A stretch of DNA of 64,000 bases from Hydrogenobaculum sp. 3684 (GTDB lineage Bacteria > Aquificota > Aquificia > Aquificales > Aquificaceae): assembly GCF_000213785.1 (NCBI RefSeq), contig NC_015557.1, positions 868,001 through 932,000 of the forward strand. The letters run 5' to 3'. This document shows, in pieces, positions 33,595-43,120 of this stretch. The position numbers were made by a program, and so were the translations under genes. The notes beneath the pieces are model-generated. The model searched no databases and had not been told where the DNA came from. It was given only the letters and a program-made list of their open reading frames with translations. How positions within the stretch are numbered: the first letter of the stretch is position 1; the number at the start of each line of letters is the position of its first letter.

Positions 33595-35049
33595 ATGAAA
33601 GTTTGTATCATAGGAGGCGGTATAGGGGCTTACAATGTTACCGAGGAGCTTGTAAAACAAGGAAATGTAGATATACATATCTTCTCGGAAGAAAAGTTTT
33701 TGCCTTACAACAAGATATATATACTCGATGTACTAAGCGGTAAAAAGACCTTTAAGCAGATACTTTTAAAAGATGAAGCTTGGTATAAAGAACATGGTAT
33801 TGAGGTTTTATTAAATACCAAAATAACTAAAATTTATCCTAAAGATAAAACCTTTGTTAGCGATAAAGGTGAAACCTTTTCTTACGATAAGCTAATATTG
33901 GCTACTGGAAGTGTGCCAAAAATACCACCGATAGAAGGTGTAAACAAAGAAAACGTATTTTTTGTAAACAACATAGAAGATATATATAAAATCTCTAACT
34001 ACGCCAAACATTCTAAAAAAGCTGCTGTAATAGGTGGTGGTTTTATAGGTATTGAAGGGGCAAAAGCTTTAAAAGATATAGGTCTTCAAACAACAATCAT
34101 ACATATCTTTGATATCCTGATGGAAAATTGGTTAGACAAAGAAGCCAGCGATATGCTTGTTAAATATCTAAAGAAATTAGATATAGATGTACTTCTTTCT
34201 AAAAAAGCCACAAAATTCAGCGGAGATAAACTTGTTGATAAGATTGAATTTTCAGATGGCACCGCGATAGAAACAGACTTTGTGATCCTTGCCACTGGTG
34301 TATCGCCAAATGTAGAGCTTGCGAAAAACTCTGGGCTAAATGTCAACAAGGGTATAGTGGTAAATGAATATTTAGAGACATCAGAAACTGATATATACGC
34401 AATAGGGGATTGCATAGAATTTCAAGGAAAAACCTTCGGCTCGGTGGCACCTATAATGGATCAAGTAAAAGTATGCACCAAAAACATACTAAATGCCAAC
34501 AAAGAAAGATACACTATGCACGAACCAGATTACGCTATTTTAAAATCCTTTGATATAAGTATAGTTGTAATAGGCAATACAAAAGATGAAGCTAACGCCG
34601 ATGAAATCATTTACAAAAATACCCTAAAAGATATATACAAAAAGGTACTAATAAAAAACGGTTTTATAACAGGGGCTATACTTTACAACACCCATGGTTT
34701 TAGCGAAATTTTACACTTAGCTCAGTCCAAGACAAGCGTCCTTGGTGTAAACACAGACTTTCTTGTGGAAGATTTGATCGAAAAATCCGAAAACAGGGAG
34801 TTTGATCTATCTCATATTGTATGCAGGTGTAATTTTGTCACTTATGGTACCATATTAAAAGCCATAGAAAACGGTGCAAAAACAGTTCAAGATATAGAAA
34901 AAATGACCAAAGCCGGCACCTCCTGCGGGGCTTGTATACCAGACATCAAAATGATACTATCCACCAAGGTAAAAGACTACTCTCCTACATCGGATGTATA
35001 TACACCAAAAACCAACACCGTTGATTTTAGTATATTTGATAATCTTTGA
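33595..35049 (+). CDS. FAD/NAD(P)-dependent oxidoreductase with BFD-like 2Fe-2S domain (NirB N-terminus-like)
   Basis: About 484 residues. Two Rossmann motifs (CIIGGGIGAYNV and AVIGGGFIGIEGAKAL), FAD motifs ATGSVPKIPP and IYAIGD, and a C-terminal BFD-like 2Fe-2S domain (VCRCNFVTYG ... GTSCGAC). The layout matches the electron-input half of the nitrite reductase large subunit and related NADH oxidoreductases, but no sirohaem part follows. Electron acceptor unknown. A GGGGGG stretch serves as ribosome binding site. ATG 33595 is preferred to GTG 33589. Confidence 0.8.
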   Translation: MKVCIIGGGIGAYNVTEELVKQGNVDIHIFSEEKFLPYNKIYILDVLSGKKTFKQILLKDEAWYKEHGIEVLLNTKITKIYPKDKTFVSDKGETFSYDKLILATGSVPKIPPIEGVNKENVFFVNNIEDIYKISNYAKHSKKAAVIGGGFIGIEGAKALKDIGLQTTIIHIFDILMENWLDKEASDMLVKYLKKLDIDVLLSKKATKFSGDKLVDKIEFSDGTAIETDFVILATGVSPNVELAKNSGLNVNKGIVVNEYLETSETDIYAIGDCIEFQGKTFGSVAPIMDQVKVCTKNILNANKERYTMHEPDYAILKSFDISIVVIGNTKDEANADEIIYKNTLKDIYKKVLIKNGFITGAILYNTHGFSEILHLAQSKTSVLGVNTDFLVEDLIEKSENREFDLSHIVCRCNFVTYGTILKAIENGAKTVQDIEKMTKAGTSCGACIPDIKMILSTKVKDYSPTSDVYTPKTNTVDFSIFDNL

Positions 35050-35137
35050 TATCTACTTCATTCATTGTAAAACTCATACAAACTCCTCCTAATCTATGAT
35101 AAAATATTAGACTTAGAATTTTAAAAGGAGGTTTTTT

Positions 35138-35323
35138 ATGAAAAAGGATATACATCCTGAATTAAAAGAAACTGTATTTCATTGTGGTTGTGGTAACACG
35201 TTTACACTTCTTTCTGTAAAAGGTGGTACAGTGTATTTGGAAACATGCAACCAGTGTCATCCTTTTTATGCTGGAAAGTTAAAGCTAAGACCGGCATTTT
35301 TGGAGCTTGATAAGAAAAACTAA
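35138..35323 (+). CDS. rpmE: Ribosomal protein L31, zinc-binding type
   Basis: 61 residues. KKDIHPELKETVFHCGCGNTF and CNQCHPFYAGK: the CxC and CxxC cysteines make this the zinc-binding C+ form. AAGGAGG precedes the ATG. prfA follows after 15 bp, a common pairing. Confidence 0.95.
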   Translation: MKKDIHPELKETVFHCGCGNTFTLLSVKGGTVYLETCNQCHPFYAGKLKLRPAFLELDKKN

Positions 35324-35338
35324 CGCGGTCAAGGGGTG

Positions 35339-36409
35339 ATGCTTCCAAAAAACTTCTTAGAGAAAATTCAAGATATAGAGCAAAAGTATTTACAAACGGA
35401 AGAGAAGCTAGCATCCCTTGATATAACAAAAGATGCAGATACTTACAAAGCTCTTAGCAAAGATTTAAAAGAATTATCTTACATACATGAGCTTTACAAA
35501 GATTATAACAAAATACTAAAAGATATAGAAGACACCAAAGAACTTTTAAAAGATAAAGACTTAAGAGAGTTAGCAGAAAAAGAACTGGAGAACTTAAACA
35601 TTAAGCTTTTACAAAAAGAAAAAGAACTTATCAACGTACTTACACCAAAAGACGCCAACGACAGCAAAAACGTCATACTCGAAATAAGAGCTGGGGCCGG
35701 AGGGGAAGAAGCAGCGCTTTTTGCTGCAGACCTTCTTAGAATGTACCAAAGGTATGCTGAAAGAAAAGGTTGGAAATTCAACATATTAGAAGCCAACAAA
35801 ACAGGTTTAGGAGGCTATAAAGAGGTTATTGTATCGATAGAGGGTAAAAATGTTTACTCTCACCTAAAGTATGAAAGTGGTGTGCACAGAGTCCAAAGGG
35901 TACCAATAACAGAATCTGGTGGCAGAATACACACATCTACTATCACAGTAGCGGTGTTACCAGAGGCCGACGAAACCGAGGTAATTATAAACCCTCAAGA
36001 CTTAAGAATAGAAACTTTTAGAGCCTCTGGAGCCGGTGGACAATACGTAAACACCACAGAATCAGCGGTGAGAATCACGCATATTCCCACTGGTATCAGC
36101 ATATCTTGTCAAGACGAAAGAAGCCAGCTTCAAAACAAGTTAAAAGCTATGCGTATACTTTACGCTAGATTAAAAGATTTTTATGAAAAACAGAAAAAAG
36201 AGGAAACCGACAAAGAAAGAAAAGAGCAAGTTGGTACCGGAGAAAGAAGCGAAAAAATAAGAACTTACAATTTCTCACAAAATAGGGTCACCGACCATAG
36301 GATAAACCTTACATTACATAAGCTTCAAGACGTATTGGACGGGGACTTAGATGATATAATATCTGCTTTACAAGCAAAAGAATTGGAGGAAAAGTTAGCT
36401 AGCGTATGA
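35339..36409 (+). CDS. prfA: Peptide chain release factor 1
   Basis: 356 residues. GAGGEEAALFA, HRVQRVPITESGGRIHTS, and the catalytic GGQ in FRASGAGGQYVNTTESAVRI. It releases peptides at UAA and UAG. The relic TAG in nifW at 4614 would be read by this factor. The stop overlaps a 30-residue ORF (ATGA). Confidence 0.97.
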   Translation: MLPKNFLEKIQDIEQKYLQTEEKLASLDITKDADTYKALSKDLKELSYIHELYKDYNKILKDIEDTKELLKDKDLRELAEKELENLNIKLLQKEKELINVLTPKDANDSKNVILEIRAGAGGEEAALFAADLLRMYQRYAERKGWKFNILEANKTGLGGYKEVIVSIEGKNVYSHLKYESGVHRVQRVPITESGGRIHTSTITVAVLPEADETEVIINPQDLRIETFRASGAGGQYVNTTESAVRITHIPTGISISCQDERSQLQNKLKAMRILYARLKDFYEKQKKEETDKERKEQVGTGERSEKIRTYNFSQNRVTDHRINLTLHKLQDVLDGDLDDIISALQAKELEEKLASV

Positions 36410-36498
36410 AACTTATTTTTTTGTTAGAACCGCTTATACTTATACTTGCAATAATAGGTGTAGTTTTGTTTATATTTAGAGAGATAAGGAACAAGTGA
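36406..36498 (+). CDS. 30-residue single-helix membrane protein
   Basis: ATG 36406 overlaps the prfA stop (ATGA) and the TGA overlaps the next start (GTGA at 36495). The product is one hydrophobic helix (LEPLILILAIIGVVLFIF) with a basic end REIRNK. The double overlap supports real translation. Partner of the DUF202 protein is a guess from coupling. Confidence 0.55.
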   Translation: MKLIFLLEPLILILAIIGVVLFIFREIRNK

Positions 36499-37148
36499 TA
36501 ATATTTAAGAATTTGCCCTCCGTAGATGAGCCACGGCTCTACATGTCTTCAGAAAGAACATACCTTACATATCTTAAATTCATACTGCTAGCTTTTGGTA
36601 GCGGAATAGTGGCAAAAAGACTTGAAATATACTTTTTTTATACAGGTTTCTATAAGCTGGCGATCTTTTTTGGAGAACTTCACACCATATTGATTTGGCC
36701 ATCGCTTTTAGCTCTTCTTTTCTTAGCTGTTAAGTTTTATCTGGATATAAAATATATACAAGGAGGCCAAAAGGTGAGCCAAAAGGAAGTAATAGATCCT
36801 CGCATATACATGGCTGCCGAAAGAACATTTTTAGCTTGGATAAGAACCGCCATAGGTCTTATAGCCTTTGGTTTTGTAGTAGAAAAGTTTGATTTTTTCC
36901 TAAAGCAATTATCCATAATGCTTCATACAAAGATAAATGTCAATGGTCATTTTGAAGGTATGGGTTTTATATTTATATTTTTTGGTATATCAACGCTTGT
37001 AATAGGAGGATTAAATTTTATAAAAACTATAGACGATATAAACAAAGGCACTTACAAAACACATAAAGCTCTTTATATCGCTTACGGACTTATAATATTT
37101 GTATGTATGATAATATTGGCATCTATGCTTATAGGAGTTAATTTATGA
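36495..37148 (+). CDS. Membrane protein with two DUF202 (YidH-like) domains
   Basis: 217 residues with about six membrane helices. Two copies of the DUF202 motif: EPRLYMSSERTYLTYLKFIL (about 10-29) and DPRIYMAAERTFLAWIRTAI (about 99-118), each followed by two helices. Single-domain DUF202 proteins are common; this is an internal duplication whose first copy has diverged more (AWIR replaced). Function unknown. GTG start. It overlaps aroA by 4 bp. Confidence 0.78.
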   Translation: MIIFKNLPSVDEPRLYMSSERTYLTYLKFILLAFGSGIVAKRLEIYFFYTGFYKLAIFFGELHTILIWPSLLALLFLAVKFYLDIKYIQGGQKVSQKEVIDPRIYMAAERTFLAWIRTAIGLIAFGFVVEKFDFFLKQLSIMLHTKINVNGHFEGMGFIFIFFGISTLVIGGLNFIKTIDDINKGTYKTHKALYIAYGLIIFVCMIILASMLIGVNL

Positions 37149-38428
37149 TAATAAAGAAAGTAGAGAAAATAGAAAAAGAACTAAGAGTACCATCAGACAA
37201 ATCTATATCTCATAGAAGCGTGATGTTTGGAGCTTTAGCAAGCGGTACATCCTATGTAAAAAATTGGCTAGTGGCAGAAGATACCTTGGCTACGCTAGAT
37301 ATATTTAGGAAGCTTGGCATAGATATAAGAAGAGAAAACAACACCTTAGAGATAAAGGGTGGTAAAGAATATTTTAAAGAACCAGAAGATATACTAGATG
37401 CAAAAAACTCCGGCACCACCGCTAGAATAACGTCTGGTATATTGGCAGGTTTTAATTTTTTTAGTGTTTTAACAGGGGATGAAAGCCTCAAAAAAAGACC
37501 TATGAAAAGGGTTACAAAACCCCTTTCTTTGATGGGAGCTACAATAATAGGAAGAGAAGACGCCTCTTTGCTTCCTATAGCTATAAAAGGAGGGAATTTA
37601 ATAGGTGGTAGCTTTGAAAACAAAGAAGCTTCTGCTCAAGTAAAATCTTGTATTCTTTTGGCTGGATTTTTGGCAAAAGAAAACACTATTACAGAGGTAA
37701 TAGAACCTTACATCTCAAGGGATCATACCGAAAGGATGCTTTCTAGTATGGGGGCAGATATAAACATCATTTCTAACGGTAAACATATAATAAAGATAAA
37801 ATCAGGTGGAGTTTTAAATCCGATAAATATAGACGTACCAGCCGATCCTTCTTCAGCAGCTTTTATAGCAGCCCTTGCGATACTTACCAAAGATAGCTAC
37901 GTCTTATTAAAAGATGTTCTTATAAATCCAACTAGGGATGGTTTTTTCAGAAAAGCAAAAGAGATGGGAGCAAATATAAATTATATAAACAAAAGACATC
38001 AAAACGGAGAAGACATAGCAGATATAGAGGTTAGATATTCACCAAATTTAAAAGCAATAAGTATAGATGAAAAAGATGTACCTTCTTTGATAGATGAAAT
38101 ACCAATTTTATCTGTGTTGATGTGTTTTGCAGAAGGTATTAGTTTAGTAAAAGGAGCAAAAGAACTAAGAAAGAAAGAAAGCGACCGTATAAGAGCCATT
38201 TACGTAAATCTCAAAAATGCTGGTGCCATCATAGAAGAGTTTGAAGATGGATTTAGCATAAAAGGTCCTTGCAAGCTAAAGCTAAAAGAGATAAAATCTT
38301 TTAAAGACCATAGGATTGCCATGAGCATGAGCATACTTGGTATGGTGCTTGGAACAGAGCCAGAGTTAGACGATCCAGAATGTGTAAGCATATCTTATCC
38401 AAACTTCTTTCAAGATATATATTCCTGA
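37145..38428 (+). CDS. aroA: 3-phosphoshikimate 1-carboxyvinyltransferase (EPSP synthase)
   Basis: 427 residues. PSDKSISHRSVMFGALASG, NSGTTARITSG, a KKRPMKR loop, VPADPSSAAFIAALAI, DEIPILSVL and KESDRI, all family positions. Class II-like form. It joins shikimate-3-phosphate to PEP for chorismate. Coupled to the DUF202 gene by ATGA. Confidence 0.96.
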   Translation: MIIKKVEKIEKELRVPSDKSISHRSVMFGALASGTSYVKNWLVAEDTLATLDIFRKLGIDIRRENNTLEIKGGKEYFKEPEDILDAKNSGTTARITSGILAGFNFFSVLTGDESLKKRPMKRVTKPLSLMGATIIGREDASLLPIAIKGGNLIGGSFENKEASAQVKSCILLAGFLAKENTITEVIEPYISRDHTERMLSSMGADINIISNGKHIIKIKSGGVLNPINIDVPADPSSAAFIAALAILTKDSYVLLKDVLINPTRDGFFRKAKEMGANINYINKRHQNGEDIADIEVRYSPNLKAISIDEKDVPSLIDEIPILSVLMCFAEGISLVKGAKELRKKESDRIRAIYVNLKNAGAIIEEFEDGFSIKGPCKLKLKEIKSFKDHRIAMSMSILGMVLGTEPELDDPECVSISYPNFFQDIYS

Positions 38429-38444
38429 TCTTTCTTTAAAATCC

Positions 38445-38473
38445 TTGAAAAAAAGGATTTCAACAAATATAAT
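38445..38473 (+). promoter_or_regulatory. Promoter of fliA
   Basis: TTGAAA (38445-38450), 17-nt spacer, TATAAT (38468-38473): a housekeeping-type promoter about 36 nt before the fliA ATG. It implies that flagellar sigma-28 is made from a sigma-70-type promoter. Confidence 0.7.
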
Positions 38474-38508
38474 AGATGTATGTTATACATTAAACACGAG
38501 GACATAAA

Positions 38509-39246
38509 ATGTCCACAAGCATAAACAAAGATTTTGATATAGAAAAAAAAGAACAACGAGAAAAGAAAATTTTAGAATATATACCGCTTGTAAAAAAGAT
38601 ATGCAGCAAAATGTCAAGAAATTTACCACCAAGCGTAGATTACAACGATTTAGTTAGTAACGGCATAATAGGACTTATAAACGCTATAGACCATTTAGAT
38701 GAGTCAAAAAATCCAGAGTCTTATATAAAAATTAGAGTAAAAGGGGCTATTTATGATTACCTTAGAAGTCTTGATTTTGGCAGTAGAAACATAAGAGATA
38801 AAGAGCATAAAATAAAAGAAATTATAAGAGCCTTTCAAAACGAGTATCAACGAGATCCTACTGACGAAGAGATAAGTAGCATTTTAGGTGAGAGCTTAGA
38901 AGAGTATCAAAATAGCCTTTATAAGATATCTTTTTCCTATCTACAAAGTTTAGAAGACATGGTGTATAAAATAACAGAAGAAAATGAAAGTTCATACGAC
39001 AACTTTGTAACATCAAGCATTGAAACCCCAGAAGAACATGCGGTAAAATCAGATTTAGCAGAGAAGTTAAAAGAGGCTATTGATAAGCTTGACGAGAGAG
39101 AAAAGTTGGTTTTGCAGCTTTTATTTTATGAAGAGCTTGGTATAAAAGAAGTAGCAGATATCTTAGGAATATCTTTATCAAGGGTATCTCAGATAAAATC
39201 TCAAGCTCTAGAAAAATTAAGGAAGCATTTAGAGGAAACTATATGA
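38509..39246 (+). CDS. fliA: Flagellar sigma factor FliA (sigma-28)
   Basis: 245 residues. Region 2 (LVKKICSKMSRNLPPSVDYNDLVSNGIIGLINAID, IKIRVKGAIYDYLRSLDFGSR), region 3 (FQNEYQRDPTDEEISSILG) and region 4 (LLFYEELGIKEVADILGISLSRVSQIKSQALEKLR). The layout and RxxDxGSR pattern fit sigma-28. It directs late flagellar genes. The MFS gene start overlaps the stop (ATGA). Confidence 0.9.
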   Translation: MSTSINKDFDIEKKEQREKKILEYIPLVKKICSKMSRNLPPSVDYNDLVSNGIIGLINAIDHLDESKNPESYIKIRVKGAIYDYLRSLDFGSRNIRDKEHKIKEIIRAFQNEYQRDPTDEEISSILGESLEEYQNSLYKISFSYLQSLEDMVYKITEENESSYDNFVTSSIETPEEHAVKSDLAEKLKEAIDKLDEREKLVLQLLFYEELGIKEVADILGISLSRVSQIKSQALEKLRKHLEETI

Positions 39247-40748
39247 AATGGTTATATACGTTTATTGTTTTAAGCGGTACGTTTGTAGCTGTGTTGGGTA
39301 TAACCAGCGTAAACGTGGCTATGCCAAAGATGATAGCCCCTCTTTCTACGGATATTTACGGTATACAGTGGGTTTCTATAAGCTATCTTGTAGCTACAGC
39401 TATCACGATATTGGTTTTTAATCATTTTACAAACCTTTACGGCCTTAAAAGAGTTTATCTTGCTGGTATTGTATTTTTTGCAGTTGGAAGCGCGCTCTCT
39501 GGTACAGTAGATAACATAGGCACAATGATAATGGCAAGATCTATACAAGGTATAGGGGAAGGATTTTTGATACCTGCCGCTCAGGCTATCATATTCAGGA
39601 TATTTCCACCAGAACAGCGCGGGTTAGCTATGGGAATGTATGCCATGGGAGTTGCTTTTGCACCAGGTCTTGGTCCTACAATAGGTGGTTATTTGGTGGA
39701 ATACTTGTCTTGGCGATGGGTCTTTTACATGAATTTACCTTTTATTATACCAATATTCTTTGCATCTTTGATACTACTACCAGATTTTCACAACCCCCAA
39801 AAGCATGAAAAACCTTTTAACTACATAAGTTTTGGGCTTTTAGCAACAGCATCCACAAGCCTTATAGTCTTATTATCAAGAGGAGAGAAATGGGAGTGGT
39901 TTTATTCTATAAAAACTATCGTTTTTTTGAGTATCGCTATACTTTGCTTTTTAGCCTTTTTAATATCAGATTTAATATCAAAGCATCCTTTAATAGGATT
40001 TGACATATTTAAATACAAAGAGTTTGACTATGCAGTCGTCACTTTTGTTCTGGTATACGGCCTTGCTTTTTTCCAAATACTATATATAATGCCAGTTTAC
40101 TTTGAGAGGGTAAGGGGGCTTGGAAGCTTTGACACAGGGCTATACATATTTCCTTTTGCAATAGGCATAGTGCTTTTTTCTCCTATAGGTGGAAAACTAA
40201 GCGATAGGTTGGATCCAAAGATACTTCTTCTTGCTTGTCAAAGCATTATTTTTATAGACATACACTTTTTCCTTTCTCATGTAGATTTTTTCACACCTAA
40301 GCTAAACATATCTTTTTATATGTTTTTTGTGGGTGTTGGTATGGGGCTTTTCTTCGCACCTCTTACAGCTTTGGCTCTTAGGCATTTAAGACAAGATTTA
40401 GTCCCGCTTGGTTCTGCTTTATACAATTATGCCAGACTTATAGGGGCTGCCGCTGGAACCTCTATAGCCACCAACACATTCACCAAAAACACCGCTTATG
40501 TATATGATAATATAAACAATATGAACTATACCCATGTACATTATATATACTATAGATTGGAAGCATTGAAATGGATTTTAAACACAAGCCTTCTAAAGGC
40601 TAAAGCTCTTGTAATAGGGCTTCAAACTCTTATATCCCAAGCTTACGCCGTGCAATCTGTTTTGAGGTTTGGCTCTTTTACACTTGTTATAGCTATGATT
40701 TTTACTTTAATACTCATGTATATAGAAAGGAAAAGGGTAAAAGCATGA
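39243..40748 (+). CDS. DHA2-family (EmrB/QacA-like) drug:proton antiporter
   Basis: 501 residues with about 14 hydrophobic segments. SVNVAMPKM near the start, ARSIQGIGEGFLIPAAQAIIF, GLGPTIGGYLVEYLSWRWVFYMNLP: the DHA2 motif set. Likely exports a toxic compound or a metabolite. It is translationally coupled to fliA, with no functional link apparent. Confidence 0.88.
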   Translation: MKWLYTFIVLSGTFVAVLGITSVNVAMPKMIAPLSTDIYGIQWVSISYLVATAITILVFNHFTNLYGLKRVYLAGIVFFAVGSALSGTVDNIGTMIMARSIQGIGEGFLIPAAQAIIFRIFPPEQRGLAMGMYAMGVAFAPGLGPTIGGYLVEYLSWRWVFYMNLPFIIPIFFASLILLPDFHNPQKHEKPFNYISFGLLATASTSLIVLLSRGEKWEWFYSIKTIVFLSIAILCFLAFLISDLISKHPLIGFDIFKYKEFDYAVVTFVLVYGLAFFQILYIMPVYFERVRGLGSFDTGLYIFPFAIGIVLFSPIGGKLSDRLDPKILLLACQSIIFIDIHFFLSHVDFFTPKLNISFYMFFVGVGMGLFFAPLTALALRHLRQDLVPLGSALYNYARLIGAAAGTSIATNTFTKNTAYVYDNINNMNYTHVHYIYYRLEALKWILNTSLLKAKALVIGLQTLISQAYAVQSVLRFGSFTLVIAMIFTLILMYIERKRVKA

Positions 40749-41056
40749 ATAAAGATATTATAGCAAAAGCTATAAAAGAGATAACAAAAGAACTTGAGCT
40801 TTCCGAACCATCTGGGTTTATGCTGTCTTACGATTTTAACGACATATGGATTGATATATCTTTAGAAAAAAATGAGAACGGTGAATGGGATAACAAAATA
40901 TACACCATAAGTGTAGGCAAACAAAAAGCTAAAAACTTTATAGATTACATCTCTGAGCTAACTCCTGAGATTTACGAAGACAACGATAGAGTATACGTCC
41001 AGTTAACAGAGGAAGAGTGGCATTCTATTCAAGATTTTATCCTAGATATCATATGA
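40745..41056 (+). CDS. Small acidic hypothetical protein
   Basis: 103 residues, strongly acidic and rich in Ile; mixed alpha/beta, no signal or membrane segment. Not recognised. The start overlaps the MFS stop (ATGA) and the stop overlaps the gspN-like start (ATGA), so it is translated as part of the run. Confidence 0.6.
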   Translation: MNKDIIAKAIKEITKELELSEPSGFMLSYDFNDIWIDISLEKNENGEWDNKIYTISVGKQKAKNFIDYISELTPEIYEDNDRVYVQLTEEEWHSIQDFILDII

Positions 41057-41793
41057 GCTCAAGCTCTTTTAGTTTAAAAAACGTTTTTAAACCATTATAT
41101 TTACTTTATTTGGTAGCTTCCATAACTACAGTATTTTTGGGAATTATACTATTTGGTGAAAAGCTTTTAATAGCAAGATATATAATGGCAAAAAACGGAT
41201 ATTACTTCTACTATAAAAAAGCAAAAGAATATATAACAAGCATAGATTTAAACAATGTGAAAATCTTTTATAAAAATCCCAAGAGCCCATCAACGAACTT
41301 TCAATACTTAGCTCATCTTTCCTATGTAGGTATTGGATTTTATCCACCTTTTATACTAAGCGCTTCTTTTACTTGTCAAAATGGATACGTTGATTTAAAA
41401 GAAAATATGCTTTTAAAGCATATAAACATAAACTCTAAAAGGTTTCCACTTTCTTGTATTAAAGCTTCAAAATCTCAAGGTCAAATGAACTCGAAAATGC
41501 TTCTTACACCAAACTACGTGGATGGTTTTATGGATTTTAAAATGTTAAACATAAAAGGTTATTATATTAAAAGCCTAAAACTAAACTTCAAAAAAAACCG
41601 TTTCACATTTAAAGGCGAGGCAGATATTTTAAACACACCCGTTGATGTCAAAGGAGACGGCATTGTTAGTATAGATCAAAATACCCTTACAAATTCAAAA
41701 ATATCTGGTGTGGGACTTATAAACCTTCCTTTTAAAAGGATGCGCATTATTTTTGGAGGTACCGTTGTAAACCCTACTATAAATATAGAATGA
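41053..41793 (+). CDS. GspN-like protein (type II secretion / envelope)
   Basis: 246 residues from ATG 41053. One N-terminal membrane anchor (YLLYLVASITTVFLGIILFG), then a beta-rich domain with LSYVGIGFYPPFILSASFTCQNG, a KSQGQMNSKML stretch, and a final region FKGEADILNTPVDVKGDGIV. The layout and coupling to a GspK-like gene suggest a GspN-type assembly factor. Similarity is weak, so this is mostly context. Confidence 0.45.
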   Translation: MSSSSFSLKNVFKPLYLLYLVASITTVFLGIILFGEKLLIARYIMAKNGYYFYYKKAKEYITSIDLNNVKIFYKNPKSPSTNFQYLAHLSYVGIGFYPPFILSASFTCQNGYVDLKENMLLKHININSKRFPLSCIKASKSQGQMNSKMLLTPNYVDGFMDFKMLNIKGYYIKSLKLNFKKNRFTFKGEADILNTPVDVKGDGIVSIDQNTLTNSKISGVGLINLPFKRMRIIFGGTVVNPTINIE

Positions 41794-42656
41794 TAGTACT
41801 ACTAGCTTTGTTTTTTTCTTTAGGAGCTATATTTTACAGTTTAGAGGCTTTTAAAGAAGCAAAAAATTATTACAACTATACGCTAAAGTTATACCTAAAG
41901 CAAAGCTTGAGCGTTACCAACGATTCTTTGATACCTATTGTATTGAAAAAGGCTCAAGAAATCTATCAAGAAAACCCATACAATCCATACTACAAAGAAA
42001 GTATGAAAGTAGAAGATATAAGTATTAAGCTTTTAATAAAAGATGACAACAAGTTCAACGTAAATTCCATAAAAAACCCTATTTATTTTAACGTTTTTAA
42101 AAGTTTATCTGAAGAGTTCTGCATGCCAAAAGATTTTCCCTACTACGTTTATTACTGGATAACTGGTAAAAGCAAAGACAACATAGATCTAGATGCACTG
42201 ACATATACAGCTCCTTTTAAAGACATGCAGTCAAAAGAAGAAATTATATACGCTACACCTTATAGCAGCCTTTTATACAAAAACAACTGCCATGGCAAAA
42301 AACAAGAAAAAGGCATATGGTATTTTTTAGATACAAAAAACCAAAGTTTAAATATAAATACGATACCAATACCTATATTAAAAGCCTTAAACAAAGATAT
42401 TACAGACTCTATGGCAAAAGAAATTATAGATTATATAAATTTACACCCTATCAAAAATATTGAGGATTTGGTAAATATAAGAGGATTATCTTTAGACGAT
42501 ATTTATAAAATTCAAAGCATCGTATCTACAAAATCAAGTTTAGAAGTCATAAAGATAATTTCAAAAACCAAAATGGGCGGTATAACACAAAGACTTACCA
42601 CAAAAGTTTATTACTCACCCCCTCAAAATAAGATATTGGGTATTTATCAATATTGA
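41790..42656 (+). CDS. GspK-like minor pseudopilin (type II secretion)
   Basis: 288 residues. A short hydrophobic start (IVLLALFFSLGAIFYSLEAF) without an evident prepilin leader, then a GspK-like region: LNINTIPIPILKAL, SMAKEIIDYINLHPIKNIEDLVNIRGLSLDDIYKIQSIV, i.e. the helix-hairpin-like repeats of GspK. GspK caps the pseudopilus. Other gsp genes are not in the window. It overlaps the gspN-like gene by 4 bp. Confidence 0.6.
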   Translation: MIVLLALFFSLGAIFYSLEAFKEAKNYYNYTLKLYLKQSLSVTNDSLIPIVLKKAQEIYQENPYNPYYKESMKVEDISIKLLIKDDNKFNVNSIKNPIYFNVFKSLSEEFCMPKDFPYYVYYWITGKSKDNIDLDALTYTAPFKDMQSKEEIIYATPYSSLLYKNNCHGKKQEKGIWYFLDTKNQSLNINTIPIPILKALNKDITDSMAKEIIDYINLHPIKNIEDLVNIRGLSLDDIYKIQSIVSTKSSLEVIKIISKTKMGGITQRLTTKVYYSPPQNKILGIYQY

Positions 42657-42697
42657 GGTATAATATATTAAGTAAAGTTTTAAAAGGAGTAAGGACT

Positions 42698-43120
42698 ATG
42701 GCAGAACACAACAACACACCACATAAAGATGATGCTTTTGGAACTCTTAAAGATGCTAAAGTTATAGCTGTAGTAGGGTTTTCAGATAACCCAGAAAGGC
42801 CATCTTACTATGTTACAGAAAGGGTTTTGAAAAAGGGTCTTCACAAGATATATCCAATAAATCCAAAGTTAGCAGGGCAAGAGATAATGGGTCTTAAAGT
42901 ATATGGATCTTTGGAAGAAATACCAGAGCCTATAGATATAGTAAACGTTTTTAGAAATCCTGCCCACGTAGAGCCTATAGTACAAGAAGCTATAAAGCTT
43001 GGAGCAAAAACGGTTTGGCTTCAGCCTGGGGCTGAGAATTATGAAGTCATTGAAAAATATAAAGATAAAATCCATTTTGTTTATGAAGCTTGCATAGGAG
43101 TTGAGGCAGGATATTTATGA
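42698..43120 (+). CDS. CoA-binding domain protein (YccU-like)
   Basis: 140 residues. Rossmann-like CoA-binding fold: VIAVVGFSDNPERPSYYVTERVLKKG, YPINPKLAGQEIMGLKVYGSLEEIPEPIDIVNVFRNP, and the end KTVWLQPGAEN. Function unknown in the family. ATG 42698 follows AAAGGAG. It overlaps secA by 4 bp. Confidence 0.85.
   Translation: MAEHNNTPHKDDAFGTLKDAKVIAVVGFSDNPERPSYYVTERVLKKGLHKIYPINPKLAGQEIMGLKVYGSLEEIPEPIDIVNVFRNPAHVEPIVQEAIKLGAKTVWLQPGAENYEVIEKYKDKIHFVYEACIGVEAGYL

Noticed and set aside
38439-38460. AAATCCTT/AAGGATTT inverted repeat after aroA as a terminator
   Set aside because: No T run follows, and the sequence contains the -35 (TTGAAA) and spacer of a convincing fliA promoter.
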